A stretch of DNA of 15,000 nucleotides, taken from NCBI GenBank assembly GCA_014634225.1, contig BLFN01000732.1:1152773-1167772 (forward strand), given 5' to 3'. The DNA comes from Acropora yongei. Taxonomy: Eukaryota; Cnidaria; Anthozoa; Scleractinia; Acroporidae. Under the pieces are notes generated by a model. It did not search any database and had not been told where the DNA came from. It saw only the letters and a list, made by a program, of their open reading frames with translations. Position 1 is the first letter of the stretch. Every line of letters starts with the position of its first letter. Position numbers and translations under genes: made by a program. Positions 1 through 7,613 of this stretch are shown here, piece by piece.

Positions 1-498
1 ACTAAATACACCCAGTACCTTACTAGCTAGGACAGAAAACCAGCAAAAACGAAACAGCGTAATTGAGATTCAGAGAAAGCTGTCTAGTCAAGTAATTATG
101 GACCAAGAACCACGTACGTCAGGAATTCGTCCACATGGAAACAAGGCTAAGAATAAAAGTCATCTTGGATGAAAATACTCGGGGAAAATTAGTGGCAAAA
201 CCTTTCTAACATGAAACCCTGGGTCATTTTCTATCCATACGTATCGATCTTGAACATTTTTACATTATTTTGCTGTGTCACGATTGGTAAACCTATTAAA
301 TCTTAGAATTAAAAGCCTTTGTCCCTTGTTCCTTTTGCATTTTGTTCCGTTACTTAAGCGAACTTCGCCAATGATTATAAATGAGCCTTAGGTGAATAGA
401 TTTGGAAGCCCCGCGGTGAACTGTTCACTTATCTTACCAAAAGTCAGCAAACAATTAATGTAATGCATAATTCTTCCTTGACCTGACAGCTATGTAAG
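1..498. other. No gene seen; AT-rich non-coding
   Basis: I find no open frame with recognisable protein character on either strand, no RNA gene and no clear repeat unit in this stretch. It is AT-rich with scattered stops in all frames, and it runs up to the foldback element that begins at 499. It may be intron, intergenic DNA or an unrecognised old transposon. Confidence 0.5.
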
Positions 499-578
499 AA
501 TTATTCCTCGAGCCCGAATGGGCTCTGAATCAATAGCCCATGAGGCCGAAGGCCGAATGGACTATTGACTCAGAGGCC

Positions 579-599
<21 letters not shown>
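499..599. repeat. Foldback hairpin repeat, about 101 bp
   Basis: The two halves are inverted copies of each other. AATTATTCCTCGAGCCC at the left end pairs with GGGCGAGAGGAATAATT at the right end with few mismatches. The inner block around 519-541 (GGCTCTGAATCAATAGCCCA) pairs with the block around 558-576. The centre is GAGGCCGAAGGCC. This is what a MITE terminus or a foldback transposon looks like. It sits directly beside the element at 606-795, and the two may be one composite repeat. The hairpin is seen in the sequence; the mobile origin is inference. Confidence 0.7.
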
Positions 600-605
<6 letters not shown>

Positions 606-615
<10 letters not shown>

Positions 616-795
616 TCTAGTTTATAAAAAAACATCTTTCGCAAGTTAAAGCTAGACTTTAACCCTTTTTTGCCGCCAAAAAAATTACAAATATGGCGGG
701 CACTTTTCGCTACTAGTGGGCTATAACATATAGCCTAGTAGTAGCTCAACCAATCAGATCGCAGCATTGATAATAGACCACTAGTTGCATTTTAC
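606..795. mobile_element. MITE-like element with terminal inverted repeats
   Basis: The left end GTAAAATCCATCTAGT (606-621) is an imperfect inverted copy of the right end ACTAGTTGCATTTTAC (780-795), matching at all but about three positions. Inside, a second inverted repeat spans 709-745 (GCTACTAGTGGGCTAT against ATAGCCTAGTAGTAGC). A CCGCCA/TGGCGG pair lies at 673-699. The element is about 190 bp and has no coding capacity, which fits a non-autonomous DNA transposon. I cannot assign a superfamily, and no clear target-site duplication was found. It may form one unit with the hairpin at 499-599. Confidence 0.6.
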
Positions 796-1178
796 TTATG
801 ACAGTTACTGACAGCGTTGGAGTAATGTCCAATACGCCCACGTTGTAATGGACCGTTAATTACTGCATACGGGCCCTTCATTTCGCACCATATGCCTCAA
901 CCTACCAACTGCATATCATAAAAAGAACTTACAGTACTGCACGTTAAGATGGTAGCGGCATGAGGCCGTGCGGACCGTAATGCGAGCATTCGGAGCGTAA
1001 GGAGAAGTGCACTGTCCATAGACTGCATAAGAGAAGTTCAGTATCTCATCAGTTCATGACAATTTTCTTCGTTGCGTCAGTACTGGTGTATTTCCAATCA
1101 ATAAGGAATTAAACTTTTTTCAAAACACTGGTGGATATTCCAAAGTTTGCAGAAGTGGCCAAAAATATATATTTTTAC
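796..1178. other. No gene seen
   Basis: This stretch has mixed composition, with a few more GC-rich patches around 955-1005. Only short imperfect inverted matches are visible, and no protein-like frame, RNA gene or tandem repeat. It lies between the MITE-like element and a possible minus-strand exon. Confidence 0.4.
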
Positions 1179-1333
1179 AGAGGTCTTAGTTTTGGGCGGA
1201 TACATAGCATAAAGTGGATTATTTCACCCGCAAAAATAGTCTCGGCTACTTCGTACTTTTTGGACGAATCCAGTAGGCCATTAAGAACACTGGCCAGTGA
1301 CTCTGGTATAATTTCTCGAAACTTTTTGGAAAG
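1179..1333 (-). CDS. Possible internal exon of an unidentified gene or relic
   Basis: Read on the minus strand, this 155-bp stretch is open and protein-like, with mixed charged and hydrophobic residues. It begins LSKKFREIIPES and passes through the stretch VAETIFAGEIIHF. It is preceded on the minus strand by TTTCAG, a good splice-acceptor sequence after a T-rich run, and followed by GTAAAA, a plausible donor. In-frame translation beyond the donor hits TAA at once, as expected for an exon edge. I do not recognise the family. The plus-strand open frame over the same bases (1131-1337) looks like its antisense shadow. It could equally be part of a dead transposon. Confidence 0.22.
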
Positions 1334-1444
1334 CTGAAACAATCTTGACGATCAGAACAAACAGTTTATAGCTATTACTAAGTGCTTTCAAAAACTGCAG
1401 TTGCAATTTTCCACTGTATGGAACAGGGGTAATTAGTCTACTTT

Positions 1445-1690
1445 TTAGGAATCTTTTTCAACGGCTTCATTCACGGATGGTGTCGAAAATTTGCGAGCAT
1501 TGAGCGCTGAAGTTTGGACAAATATGGTTCCGAGTAGCATTGCCCAAGTTAAACCAGCTTGTCGGGGATACCGAGCAGAGCACATGAAGAGGAGAGCTAT
1601 GGCTACATTGGTATCAAATTCAAGGCAAGCATCTAATGGGTTGTTATTCTGTGTTTTTGGACCAAAATGTGAACGAACAGACGGTTTCAA
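1445..1690 (-). CDS. Unidentified protein-like open segment
   Basis: An 81-codon minus-strand open frame starts with ATG at 1690 and ends at a stop at 1445. It has a Leu/Ala/Met-rich hydrophobic middle (around ALLFMCSARYPRQAGLTWAM) and polar ends. The plus strand is also open over most of this stretch (1449-1883), so strand choice is uncertain. It lies upstream, on the same strand, of the exon-like segment at 1179-1333, and the two could belong to one gene or one relic. However, no good donor site was found at its 3' edge. I do not recognise the product. Confidence 0.18.
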   Translation of the reverse strand: MKPSVRSHFGPKTQNNNPLDACLEFDTNVAIALLFMCSARYPRQAGLTWAMLLGTIFVQTSALNARKFSTPSVNEAVEKDS

Positions 1691-1780
1691 TGTGTACAGG
1701 GTTCAGACTAAAGCTGTTTTGTATCTTTTATATGTTATATTTATGATCATAATTATAAGGTCGAACTCTCACGTGACATC

Positions 1781-1798
1781 GTATCATCTCCCCCTTTT
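1781..1798 (-). mobile_element. Possible LTR-retrotransposon PPT and LTR edge
   Basis: On the minus strand this reads AAAAGGGGGAGA followed at once by TGATAC. A purine run directly before a TG start is the usual layout at the 3' LTR of Ty3/Gypsy-type elements, and it resembles the better-supported pair at 2837-2953. The matching far end of this LTR (ending CA, toward lower coordinates) was not found, so the call rests on the junction alone. Confidence 0.3.
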
Positions 1799-1817
1799 AT
1801 TTCTGTTTTTTTTTCTT

Positions 1818-1842
1818 GCTTTGTTTTGTTTTGTTTTGTTGT
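1818..1842. repeat. TTTTG microsatellite in a T-rich tract
   Basis: There are about four consecutive TTTTG units (1820-1841) inside a longer T-rich stretch (about 1795-1855). It is a simple sequence repeat with no sign of function. It explains the long run of Phe, Leu and Cys in the plus-strand frame there. Confidence 0.85.
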
Positions 1843-2554
1843 TTTTTTTAATTAGTATTTCTTTTTGCTGTTTTGAAAACTAAACGAGGTAGCAATGATT
1901 ATCAAAGGGAGACAATACTAACCCAAGAATAAAAAAACATTACACCGAATTCATAATGGCGGACGGCTTGGGGAAGCCTCGGTATGAGAACATGAAAACG
2001 AGGCGGGTGAGGATTAGGTATTCAGTTGCAAAACAAAACAAATCTTTACAGGAGAGCGTGTAGTGTAATTTATTTCCGCTATAAATAAAGAAAGAGATCG
2101 AACCAGAATCGGTATTACAGTTTTCCAATGTTCCATTGGTACTCATTTTACATCCCGATGGATCAGCTCGGAGGGATCAATAGCTGCATGCGATTCGAAG
2201 AGACACAGACAAACATTTCACTATCACAGATGCCAGGAAAGTCTGTTCTCTGCATTGACATGAGTACAGTTCCTGGTTGGTCCTAGGAAACTATGGTTAC
2301 GGATTGAAATGAAAGTAGCCAACAATTGGACCATTTCTTCAAAGAATGACTTGGTTATAGTGACTAGCGAAGAAAGATAATGCATTGTGGGTCGCCCTGA
2401 TGTTAACTGCGTTACCAAGATCTTGAGACAAAGCTAGTTGAAATGAGAAAAAATACTCGAGGAAACAATGGAAAGTAAATTGAAACTGGAATTATTTTGA
2501 TTTAACGGATTCGGAGGCGAAATGGAACTTTCCCTCGCCTTGCGTTTGGTATAA
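1843..2554. other. No convincing gene
   Basis: Several short open frames exist on both strands (for example minus 1940-2146 and minus 2224-2418), but none has a recognisable motif or is longer than expected by chance in AT-rich DNA. A 35-codon plus-strand frame starts at ATG 1956 in an AATAATGGCGGAC context and ends at 2063. Some of this stretch could be the decayed 5' part of the Gypsy-like element whose gag scrap follows. Confidence 0.35.
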
Positions 2555-2689
2555 ATTTGGTTCAACCGAGACCGCTTGGTTGTTGGCCTCAGGAACGATA
2601 AACTCAGGGAGAAATTGCAAATGAACTCAGATTTAACCCTAGAGCAGGCTGTTTAACAAGCCAGACGGACAAAATGAAAATGTCCTCAA
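2555..2689 (+). pseudogene. Gypsy-like retrotransposon gag capsid remnant
   Basis: The frame starting near 2555 reads RDRLVVGLRNDKLREKLQ and then a Leu-Thr-Leu-Glu-Gln-Ala-Val segment. This is the familiar capsid C-terminal pattern of Ty3/Gypsy-type gag (an I/R-D-R-hydrophobic-V-G-hydrophobic-R segment, then LxEKLQ, then LTLExA). TAA at 2654-2656 and TGA at 2675-2677 interrupt it, and no frame continues upstream past the stop at 2552. Only some tens of codons are left. It lies upstream of a PPT and LTR on the same strand. That suggests an element that lost nearly all of pol, although the pieces could be unrelated. The assignment comes from motif recognition; the element's family within Gypsy is unknown. 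Confidence 0.6.
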
Positions 2690-2836
2690 GACAAAATGTC
2701 GTTTCACAGGCACGAGGCACAAAATCTTTAACACGTTTGTTATGTTTTGATAGATGTGACATTAAGGAATCGGACTTGACTTTTCCTTTGTAGTTTTCAT
2801 TTACACGTTTTATTTCCCCCCCCAATTAGTGGCTCG

Positions 2837-2846
2837 AAAGGGGAGA
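2837..2846 (+). other. Polypurine tract before an LTR
   Basis: The ten-base purine run AAAGGGGAGA directly abuts the TGTTATGT start of the LTR. In LTR retrotransposons this tract primes plus-strand DNA synthesis and always sits at the inner edge of the 3' LTR. Its orientation agrees with the gag scrap upstream. Confidence 0.6.
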
Positions 2847-2953
2847 TGTTATGTAACGCAATATCACTTTATTACTGTGCCTTGAGTTTTACAATAACAG
2901 AGATTGAGTTAACTTCAACCGCGTGTGCGCCTTTTTATTTCGACAACATAACA
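2847..2953 (+). mobile_element. Short LTR (107 bp), 3' or solo, of a Gypsy-like element
   Basis: The segment opens with TGTTATGT and closes with ACATAACA, a perfect 8-bp inverted repeat with the canonical TG...CA ends. It follows a polypurine tract. At 107 bp it is short for an LTR but within what small Gypsy-type or TRIM-like elements show. No second copy was found upstream in the window, so it is either the 3' LTR of an internally deleted element or one whose 5' LTR has decayed. The bases after it (GGCAAAGCC) do not look like a primer-binding site, which argues against it being a 5' LTR. Confidence 0.6.
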
Positions 2954-3089
2954 GGCAAAGCCTAGTAGGTTAAAAGTGATACTTGTTATGGCCAACTCAA
3001 GGTAATTAACTTCGATGCATTGGGCAAGCATCGCGAGAAATCTGATCTTTTTGCGAGGGAATACAGGGATTTAAATAGGTTGACATCTG

Positions 3090-4059
3090 GTCATAATTCG
3101 ACACATAAAGGCGCAAGGCGGAAAACAGAGAGGAAATGGCGAAGGACAAAATCCAAGCAGAACCTGTGTGCTTTTAAAGACACGCGAAATCGTGAAACTT
3201 TTGCAATGAACAGGGCGTGCTGTGAGTATTAGTATACTAAGCTCATGGCTGAGTACTACTCAAACCAACTGAATTTGCTGCGCACCACCTGGTTGCTATT
3301 GTGCGAATCGTCTGAGGCGTTGTTTCCAAAACATATAGCTCCGAATGGATTTTGTAAATTTCTTTATGCAGAAGATCGATAACGTCAATCAGTCAATAGA
3401 CGCGCAGAACTAATTATGGATTTCAGATGCCCGGGAAAAGGAGTGCGGCGAGCTTGATAGGTGCGCGGATGTTATATTTGCCAATTTTAAGGCGTTAAAT
3501 CAAGAGCAAGTTGCAAAGAATCATGACCCCAGGATCCAATGTCCAACTCGCTAGTTGGATGTATTGTTGTCTCTGTTTACGAACATGATTTTGTGATTCG
3601 AATTAGGTACTACTGCTCGAGTGCGAAGTTGACATGTCCTTTAAGAACTTCTACCCAGTTAGCAGTTATCAATCTTCCTTTTGTCTCCAAACTATTAGAG
3701 AAGGCAGTGGCTATTCAGCTTAGCTACCACATAGCAACAGATGATTTGCATATGCAACTTCAATATGCTGTAAGCAAAATCACAACACCGAGTCGGCACT
3801 GCTTAAAGTCGAAAACGACATTCTGCTGATTATGAAGGTCACCCTGTTAGTTTTTTTAGACCTTAACGCTACTTTTGACACCATCCAGCATGACATCCTA
3901 TTAAAGTGCACGAAGTCGAGGTTTGGTGTAGATGGCAATGTGGATTGCTTCGTTTCTTGCGAACCCTTCCCAACGAGTATCTGTAAGTGGGGTTTTTCAT
4001 CTATCTTTCCACTAAAGCAGAGAGTTCCACAACGACAATTTCTTTGTCGAGGGTATTGA
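3090..4059 (+). pseudogene. LINE (L2/CR1-like) ORF2 fragment: linker and reverse transcriptase
   Basis: This is a degraded piece of a non-LTR retrotransposon ORF2 spread over several frames. The linker between endonuclease and RT appears as RRKTERKWRRTKSKQN (3115-3162), then a frameshift, then FVNFFMQKIDNVNQSID (from 3351), a typical pre-RT segment. The RT core shows NLPFVSKLLEKAVAIQLS (about 3671-3724). After a shift near 3770-3778 comes NHNTESALLKVENDIL, then FLDLNATFDTIQHDILL, which holds the motif A Asp residues. The GVPQGS motif has decayed to RVPQRQ. The stop at 4057-4059 ends the recognisable part. The YADD motif is absent, as are the endonuclease and the 3' end, so it is dead. L2/CR1-like is judged from the wording of these motifs. 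Confidence 0.82.
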
Positions 4060-4528
4060 TGACATCCAGGTAGCTTCCTTTAGCATTCGCTGATTTGCGG
4101 ACGGCCGTGTCTCCAGGGACTGTGCAGACACATTTTCCTGTCCTCCAACGGATACCATCCACGGCCCTGTGATGTCGACGAATATTTAGCAACTCGTGCT
4201 TTTCTTCCACTGAAAACACACCTGAAACATTGGCAGCTTTTAGCAAAGCATCTCATCTGTATGTGGGCGCTGCTGACTGGGTCAAAAACAAATGACACCA
4301 CTAACCAGCTCTCGCCAACAGGACCTTCATCTCTGTATTAATACCCCCATCTCCGCTTAGTTTGAAGCTTGCTAAATGACTGCTTACATCTCTCGTGCAG
4401 TCCTTTAGACTAACGCACTCGAGGTGACCAGGATAGTCGCTCGATTGCCCGCAAGTGCTGGACCTGCCTTGTAGCGTAATGTAGCTACAGAAAAATGCCA
4501 TATGAAAAATACAAACACTTAGGAACAC
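4001..4528 (-). other. Unidentified minus-strand protein-like segments
   Basis: Two open stretches follow one another on the minus strand: 4528 to 4301 and 4246 to 4001. The first contains QGRSSTCGQSSDYPGHLEC, the second IRWRTGKCVCTVPGDTAVRK. Both have spaced Cys residues and a balanced composition that looks more protein-like than the plus strand here. AATGTTTCAG lies just before the VFSVEEKHELL segment and could be a splice acceptor. The low end overlaps the decayed RT motif at 4001-4059 on the other strand, so at least that part is a shadow. I do not recognise a family. It may be another transposon relic between the LINE and the SWIM-YqaJ pseudogene. Confidence 0.2.
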
Positions 4529-4737
4529 AAAGTGGAATAGCTAAGCCCACAGCAGGACTGGTCTCATATGTTCCAGATTTTCCACTTCAATGTAGCCAAT
4601 AATATTGCGAGGTACTCGTGGTGTACGCGTGACTAGGCGGTTGTGTTACTTCGTAAATTAACTGACCTGTATTGAGCGTTTTCACATGACGTCACAAATT
4701 TCGTGGGAAATTTGAGTCGCCATGTTAGTGTTCTATT
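4529..4737. promoter_or_regulatory. 5' flank of the SWIM-YqaJ pseudogene, with a CRE-like palindrome
   Basis: TGACGTCA at 4687-4694 is a perfect cAMP-response-element palindrome. It lies about 50 bases before the first ATG (4744) of the pseudogene's opening frame. AAATTTCGTGGGAAATTT follows at 4697-4714, and a CGCCATGTTAG stretch is at 4718-4728. This layout is compatible with an old promoter, or with the edge of a transposon that carried the gene. Functional status is inference, and the rest of the stretch shows nothing recognisable. Confidence 0.3.
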
Positions 4738-5110
4738 TTGGAGATGGCTGTAAATACCCTCAGCAATTATGCGAACAACCTCCATTCCCACGTGAAGAAA
4801 CGTTACTGTGAAAAGATTTCTTGCGTTGGTGTAGATTCTATTTTAATTCCAGAAAAAGTGTTTCATCCAGGCTGTTTGCCACGGGTCGAATCCATGGATT
4901 TACTTTTTTTCCTAGTGCTTGAGACAAGCTACTACAGCATCAATTTAAAGCTTTTCGGAGTTTGCAAGCGTATAATCAGCTCGTTTCAGGGTTTGTGAGT
5001 TGCGTGAAAGGGCACAAAATAGGAAACAACTACATTGTTCTCGGAAAAGTCAGGCATTCACACAGAATGAACGATCCGTGTGTTGCATTGTGAATTATAA
5101 CCGAGGAAAA

Positions 5111-5158
5111 TGCACGCTGTGTTGGTGTGTGGCAGGACAAGGAGAGTGCTGCTCGCAT
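5111..5158 (+). other. SWIM zinc-finger motif within the pseudogene
   Basis: The frame at 5111 gives CTLCWCVAGQGECCSHIA. The ligand pattern is Cys (5120) - x - Cys (5126), a nine-residue spacer, then Cys (5150) - x - His (5156), which is the SWIM arrangement CxC...CxH. SWIM fingers are found in transposase-like and chromatin-linked proteins, where they bind DNA or proteins. All four ligands survive although the frame is broken just upstream. The motif is directly visible; its role in this protein is unknown. Confidence 0.8.
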
Positions 5159-5690
5159 ATCGCGAGCGTTCTCTTCTACATTGAAACATGGAATCGTGTG
5201 AACGAAAAGCTGTCATGTACACAGGTGAGATGTAGCTGGTTGATGCTAACGGCCGTCAGAGAAGTTCCCTACGCGCCCGTTTCAGATATTGATTTTCGAT
5301 CGGCAAAGAAATTAAAGCAAAATGTGGATCAAACTATCAACAGTTTGACAGAAAGCGAAGGAATTGCAAAAGGCGGGGAGGCGGTGGAAGCTTCAACTCC
5401 TGTGCCAGACGAGACCGATTTAAGCACTTTTTATACTGAACTTAATTCTTGCAAAACAAAGCCCGTGTCTCTGACTTCGATTCATCCTTTCTCTGAAACT
5501 TTTGTTTCAAAGAGCAGAAACATACCAACCATCTCCGATTTATTTGACATGAAGTACTTAGACTTAGAGTATCATGATCTGTTAAACGAATGTTCAAATG
5601 TTAACATTCAAATCACAGCTGCAGAGAGGAAAATGATAGAGGAAGATAACCCAAAATAAATCACAGGGTTCTAGTTTCTATCCTCACTGA

Positions 5691-6300
5691 GCTGGTAGAG
5701 TTGGGGCATCAATTGGTAAAGCAGCTTCTCACACCAATCCAGCACAGCCTTCACAGTCATTAATAAAAACAATATGTTACACAAAAATTTTCAAGTTTAG
5801 CAATGCCGCTACAGAACACGGTTGCAAACATGAGAGTATTGCAATTAAAGCATACGAAAAGGTAGTGAAGGAAAAGCACACCAGCTTTCATGTTAAAACA
5901 TGTGGTACATTTATTAATAAACAATATCCCTGGTTACGTGCTACACCTGACTAGCTTTCTTTCTTCTTGTGATTGCTGTGTGGGGAGGTAAGGTGCCCCT
6001 ACTGTTTGAAGGATACAGACCTTAAAGATTACCCTGACAAGTCCAACTCATGTTTGAAGTCAGAGAAAGGAGCAACATGTTTTAAAAGAGAACAGGCATA
6101 CTATTACCAGTCACAACAGCAAATACTCACTACTGGATACAATTACTGTGGCTTCATTGTTTGTGGCTTTGATGAAAAAATTGCCTTCTTCTGTGAAAGA
6201 ATTCACCCAGATATCTGTCACTGGAATTCTACTGTTCCCAAGCTAAATCACTTTTGGAGATACTGTGTTCTACCAGAAATCCTGGGAAGGTGCTATCCCC
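5691..6300 (+). other. YqaJ-type nuclease domain (broken) within the pseudogene
   Basis: YqaJ domains belong to the PD-(D/E)xK superfamily with lambda exonuclease, and they cut or resect DNA ends. Here the acidic residue of ATPD (5949-5951) and the Glu of GEVRCP (5985-5987) remain, but the Lys two residues later is Arg (AGG, 5991-5993). Between them are a stop (TAG 5952), a second stop (TGA 5970) and two small frame changes. A Cys-rich SCDCC segment is readable in another frame at about 5963-5981. The later part, with QAYYYQSQQQILTTGYNYCG and CVLPEILGR, is in one open frame. Confidence 0.75.
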
Positions 6301-6341
6301 AGAAAAGAAATGTCCCTCAGCCATCATTTGGCCTAAGCTCT

Positions 6342-6393
6342 GTCTGCTTTTGCAGAATGAATACTACTAATGCTGTTGTCAAATGCAGCAACA
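6342..6393 (+). other. Truncated PHD finger start at the satellite junction
   Basis: VCFCRM (6342-6359), then VVKCSN (6375-6392), matches the first half of a PHD finger: Cys-x-Cys, then a spacer, then a hydrophobic-x-Cys-(D/S)-N turn. The remaining ligands (a Cys, a His in a WxH context, and three more Cys) are absent, because the next bases are satellite. The frame runs three residues into the first monomer before ending at a stop (6405-6407). A PHD finger would normally read histone H3 tails. Confidence 0.6.
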
Positions 6394-6628
6394 CTAAAAC
6401 ATGGTAGTTTGCAAAAAAAGTTGCTAGTTTTAAGGGGGATCGACACGTTTTGGTGGTTTTTCACAAATGCCATAGTTTTTGCAACTTTTTGCTAAAAACT
6501 TGGTCAAATCCCTAAAACATGGTAGTTTGCACAAAACGTTGCTAGCTTTGGCGAGATCGACACGTTTTGCTGATTTTTCACAAAATGCCATAGTTTTTGC
6601 AACTTTTTGCTAAAAATTTCGTCAAAAC

Positions 6629-7103
6629 CCTAAAACATGGTAGTTTGCACAAAAAGTTGCTAGTTTTAGCGAGATTGACACGTTTTGGTGGTTTTTCACA
6701 AAATGCCATAGTTTTTGCAACTTTTTGCTAAAAATTTGGTCAAAACCCTAAAACATGGTAGTTTGCACAAAAAAGTTGCTAGTTTTAGCGAGATTGACAC
6801 GTTTTGGTGGTTTTTCACAAAATGCCATAGTTTTTGCAACTTTTTGCTAAAAATTTGGTCAAAACCCTAAAACATGGTAGTTTGCACAAAAAGTTGCTAG
6901 TTTTAGCGAGATTGACACGTTTTGGTGGTTTTTCACAAAATGCCATAGTTTTTGCAACTTTTTGCTAAAAATTTGGTCAAAACCCTAAAACATGGTAGTT
7001 TGCAAAAAAAAAGTTGCTAGTTTTAGCGAGATTGACACGTTTTTGTGGTTTTTCACAAAATGCAATACTTTTTGCAACTTTTTGCCAAAAATTTGGTCAA
7101 AAC
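6629..7103. repeat. Locally uniform edge monomers of the satellite
   Basis: Four consecutive monomers near the left edge (starts 6629, 6747, 6866, 6984) share the private variant AGCGAGATTGACACG in place of the usual GGCGAGATCGACACG, and they are nearly identical to each other. The two outermost monomers (6394, 6511) have GGCG or similar. Array edges are usually the most divergent part of a satellite, so a uniform group here suggests recent local duplication. Confidence 0.7.
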
Positions 7104-7575
7104 CCAAAAACATGGTAGTTTGCACAAAAAGTTGCTAGTTCTGGCGACATCGACACTTTTTGGTGGTTTTTCAAAAAATGCCATAGATCTTGCAACTCTT
7201 TCCTCAAAATTGGCCAAAACCTTAAAACATGGTAGTTTGTACAAAAAGTTGTTAGTTTTATCGAGATCGACACATTTTGGCTGTTTTTCCCAAAATGCCA
7301 TAGTTTGTGCATTTTTTGCTAAACATTTGGTCAAAACCCTAAAACATGGTAGTTTGCACAACAACTTCCTAGTTTTGGCGATATCGACACGTTTTGGAGG
7401 TTATTTTCAAAATGCAATAGCTGTTTTAACTTTTTGCTAAAAATTTGGTCAAAACTCTTAAACATGGTAGTTCGCACAAAAAGCTGCTAGTTTTGGCAAG
7501 ATCGACACGTTTTTGCGGTTTTTTTTACAAAATGCCATAGTTTTTGCAACTTTTTTCTAGAAATTTTGTCAAAAC

Positions 7576-7613
7576 CCTAAAAAATCGTAGTTTTGCAAAA
7601 AGTTTGTCAAAAA
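7576..7613. repeat. 38-bp short monomer, first copy
   Basis: This unit has the normal start (CCTAAAAAATCG) but jumps from AAAAAGTT directly to TTGTCAAAAA, lacking about 80 bp of a normal unit. It is preceded by an ATTTTGTCAAAAC variant end. A unit of the same length and with the same break occurs at 9743-9780. Confidence 0.8.

Larger units (their letters stand above)
4738..6393 (+). pseudogene. SWIM zinc finger - YqaJ nuclease - PHD finger pseudogene
   Basis: One degraded gene is readable across three frames. It opens with a segment around YCEKISCVGVDSILIPEKV (from 4738; first ATG 4744). After a frameshift near 4935-4940 comes QFKAFRSLQAYNQLVSGFV, then VRHSHRMNDPCVAL and a TGA at 5091-5093. 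A further shift near 5105-5112 leads into the SWIM finger, with CxC at 5120-5128 and CxH at 5150-5158, followed by CSHIASVLFYIE. A linker runs to a shift near 5648-5655. The YqaJ (lambda-exonuclease-type, PD-(D/E)xK) domain starts with AGRVGAS at 5691 and has ATPD ending at 5951. A disrupted stretch with TAG (5952) and TGA (5970) precedes GEVRCPYC at 5982, and HPDICHWNSTVPKL and CVLPEILGR follow. A TGA at 5688-5690 sits where Arg is expected. The nuclease ExK Lys is Arg (5991-5993). The C-terminus begins a PHD finger (CFC at 6345-6353, third Cys 6384-6386) and is then lost in the satellite. Such genes are often multicopy in invertebrates and may travel with transposons. The gene is clearly non-functional. 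Confidence 0.85.

Noticed and set aside
1956..2063. 35-codon plus-strand frame starting in AATAATGGCGGAC
   Set aside because: It is too short, has no recognisable motif, and overlaps an equally long minus-strand frame; it could be a first exon but nothing supports it.
2604..2825. 73-codon minus-strand open frame
   Set aside because: It is antisense to the recognisable gag scrap at 2555-2689 and has no motif of its own.
5680..5735. tRNA-like stretch (GAGCTGGTAGAG)
   Set aside because: No B box and no cloverleaf. The bases encode AGRVGAS and following residues of the YqaJ pseudogene.
5985..5993. GAG|GTAAGG as a splice donor inside the YqaJ motif
   Set aside because: It matches the donor consensus, but the same bases encode the conserved Glu-x-(Lys/Arg)-Cys-Pro and the frame continues through, so chance is more likely.
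7045..7440. Open frames of up to 131 codons inside the satellite, on both strands
   Set aside because: They repeat the same phrases (KHGSLHKK, VKTLKHGS) because they translate the 118-bp unit. All frames are rather open since stops are rare in the consensus, and the frame shifts by one base each unit.
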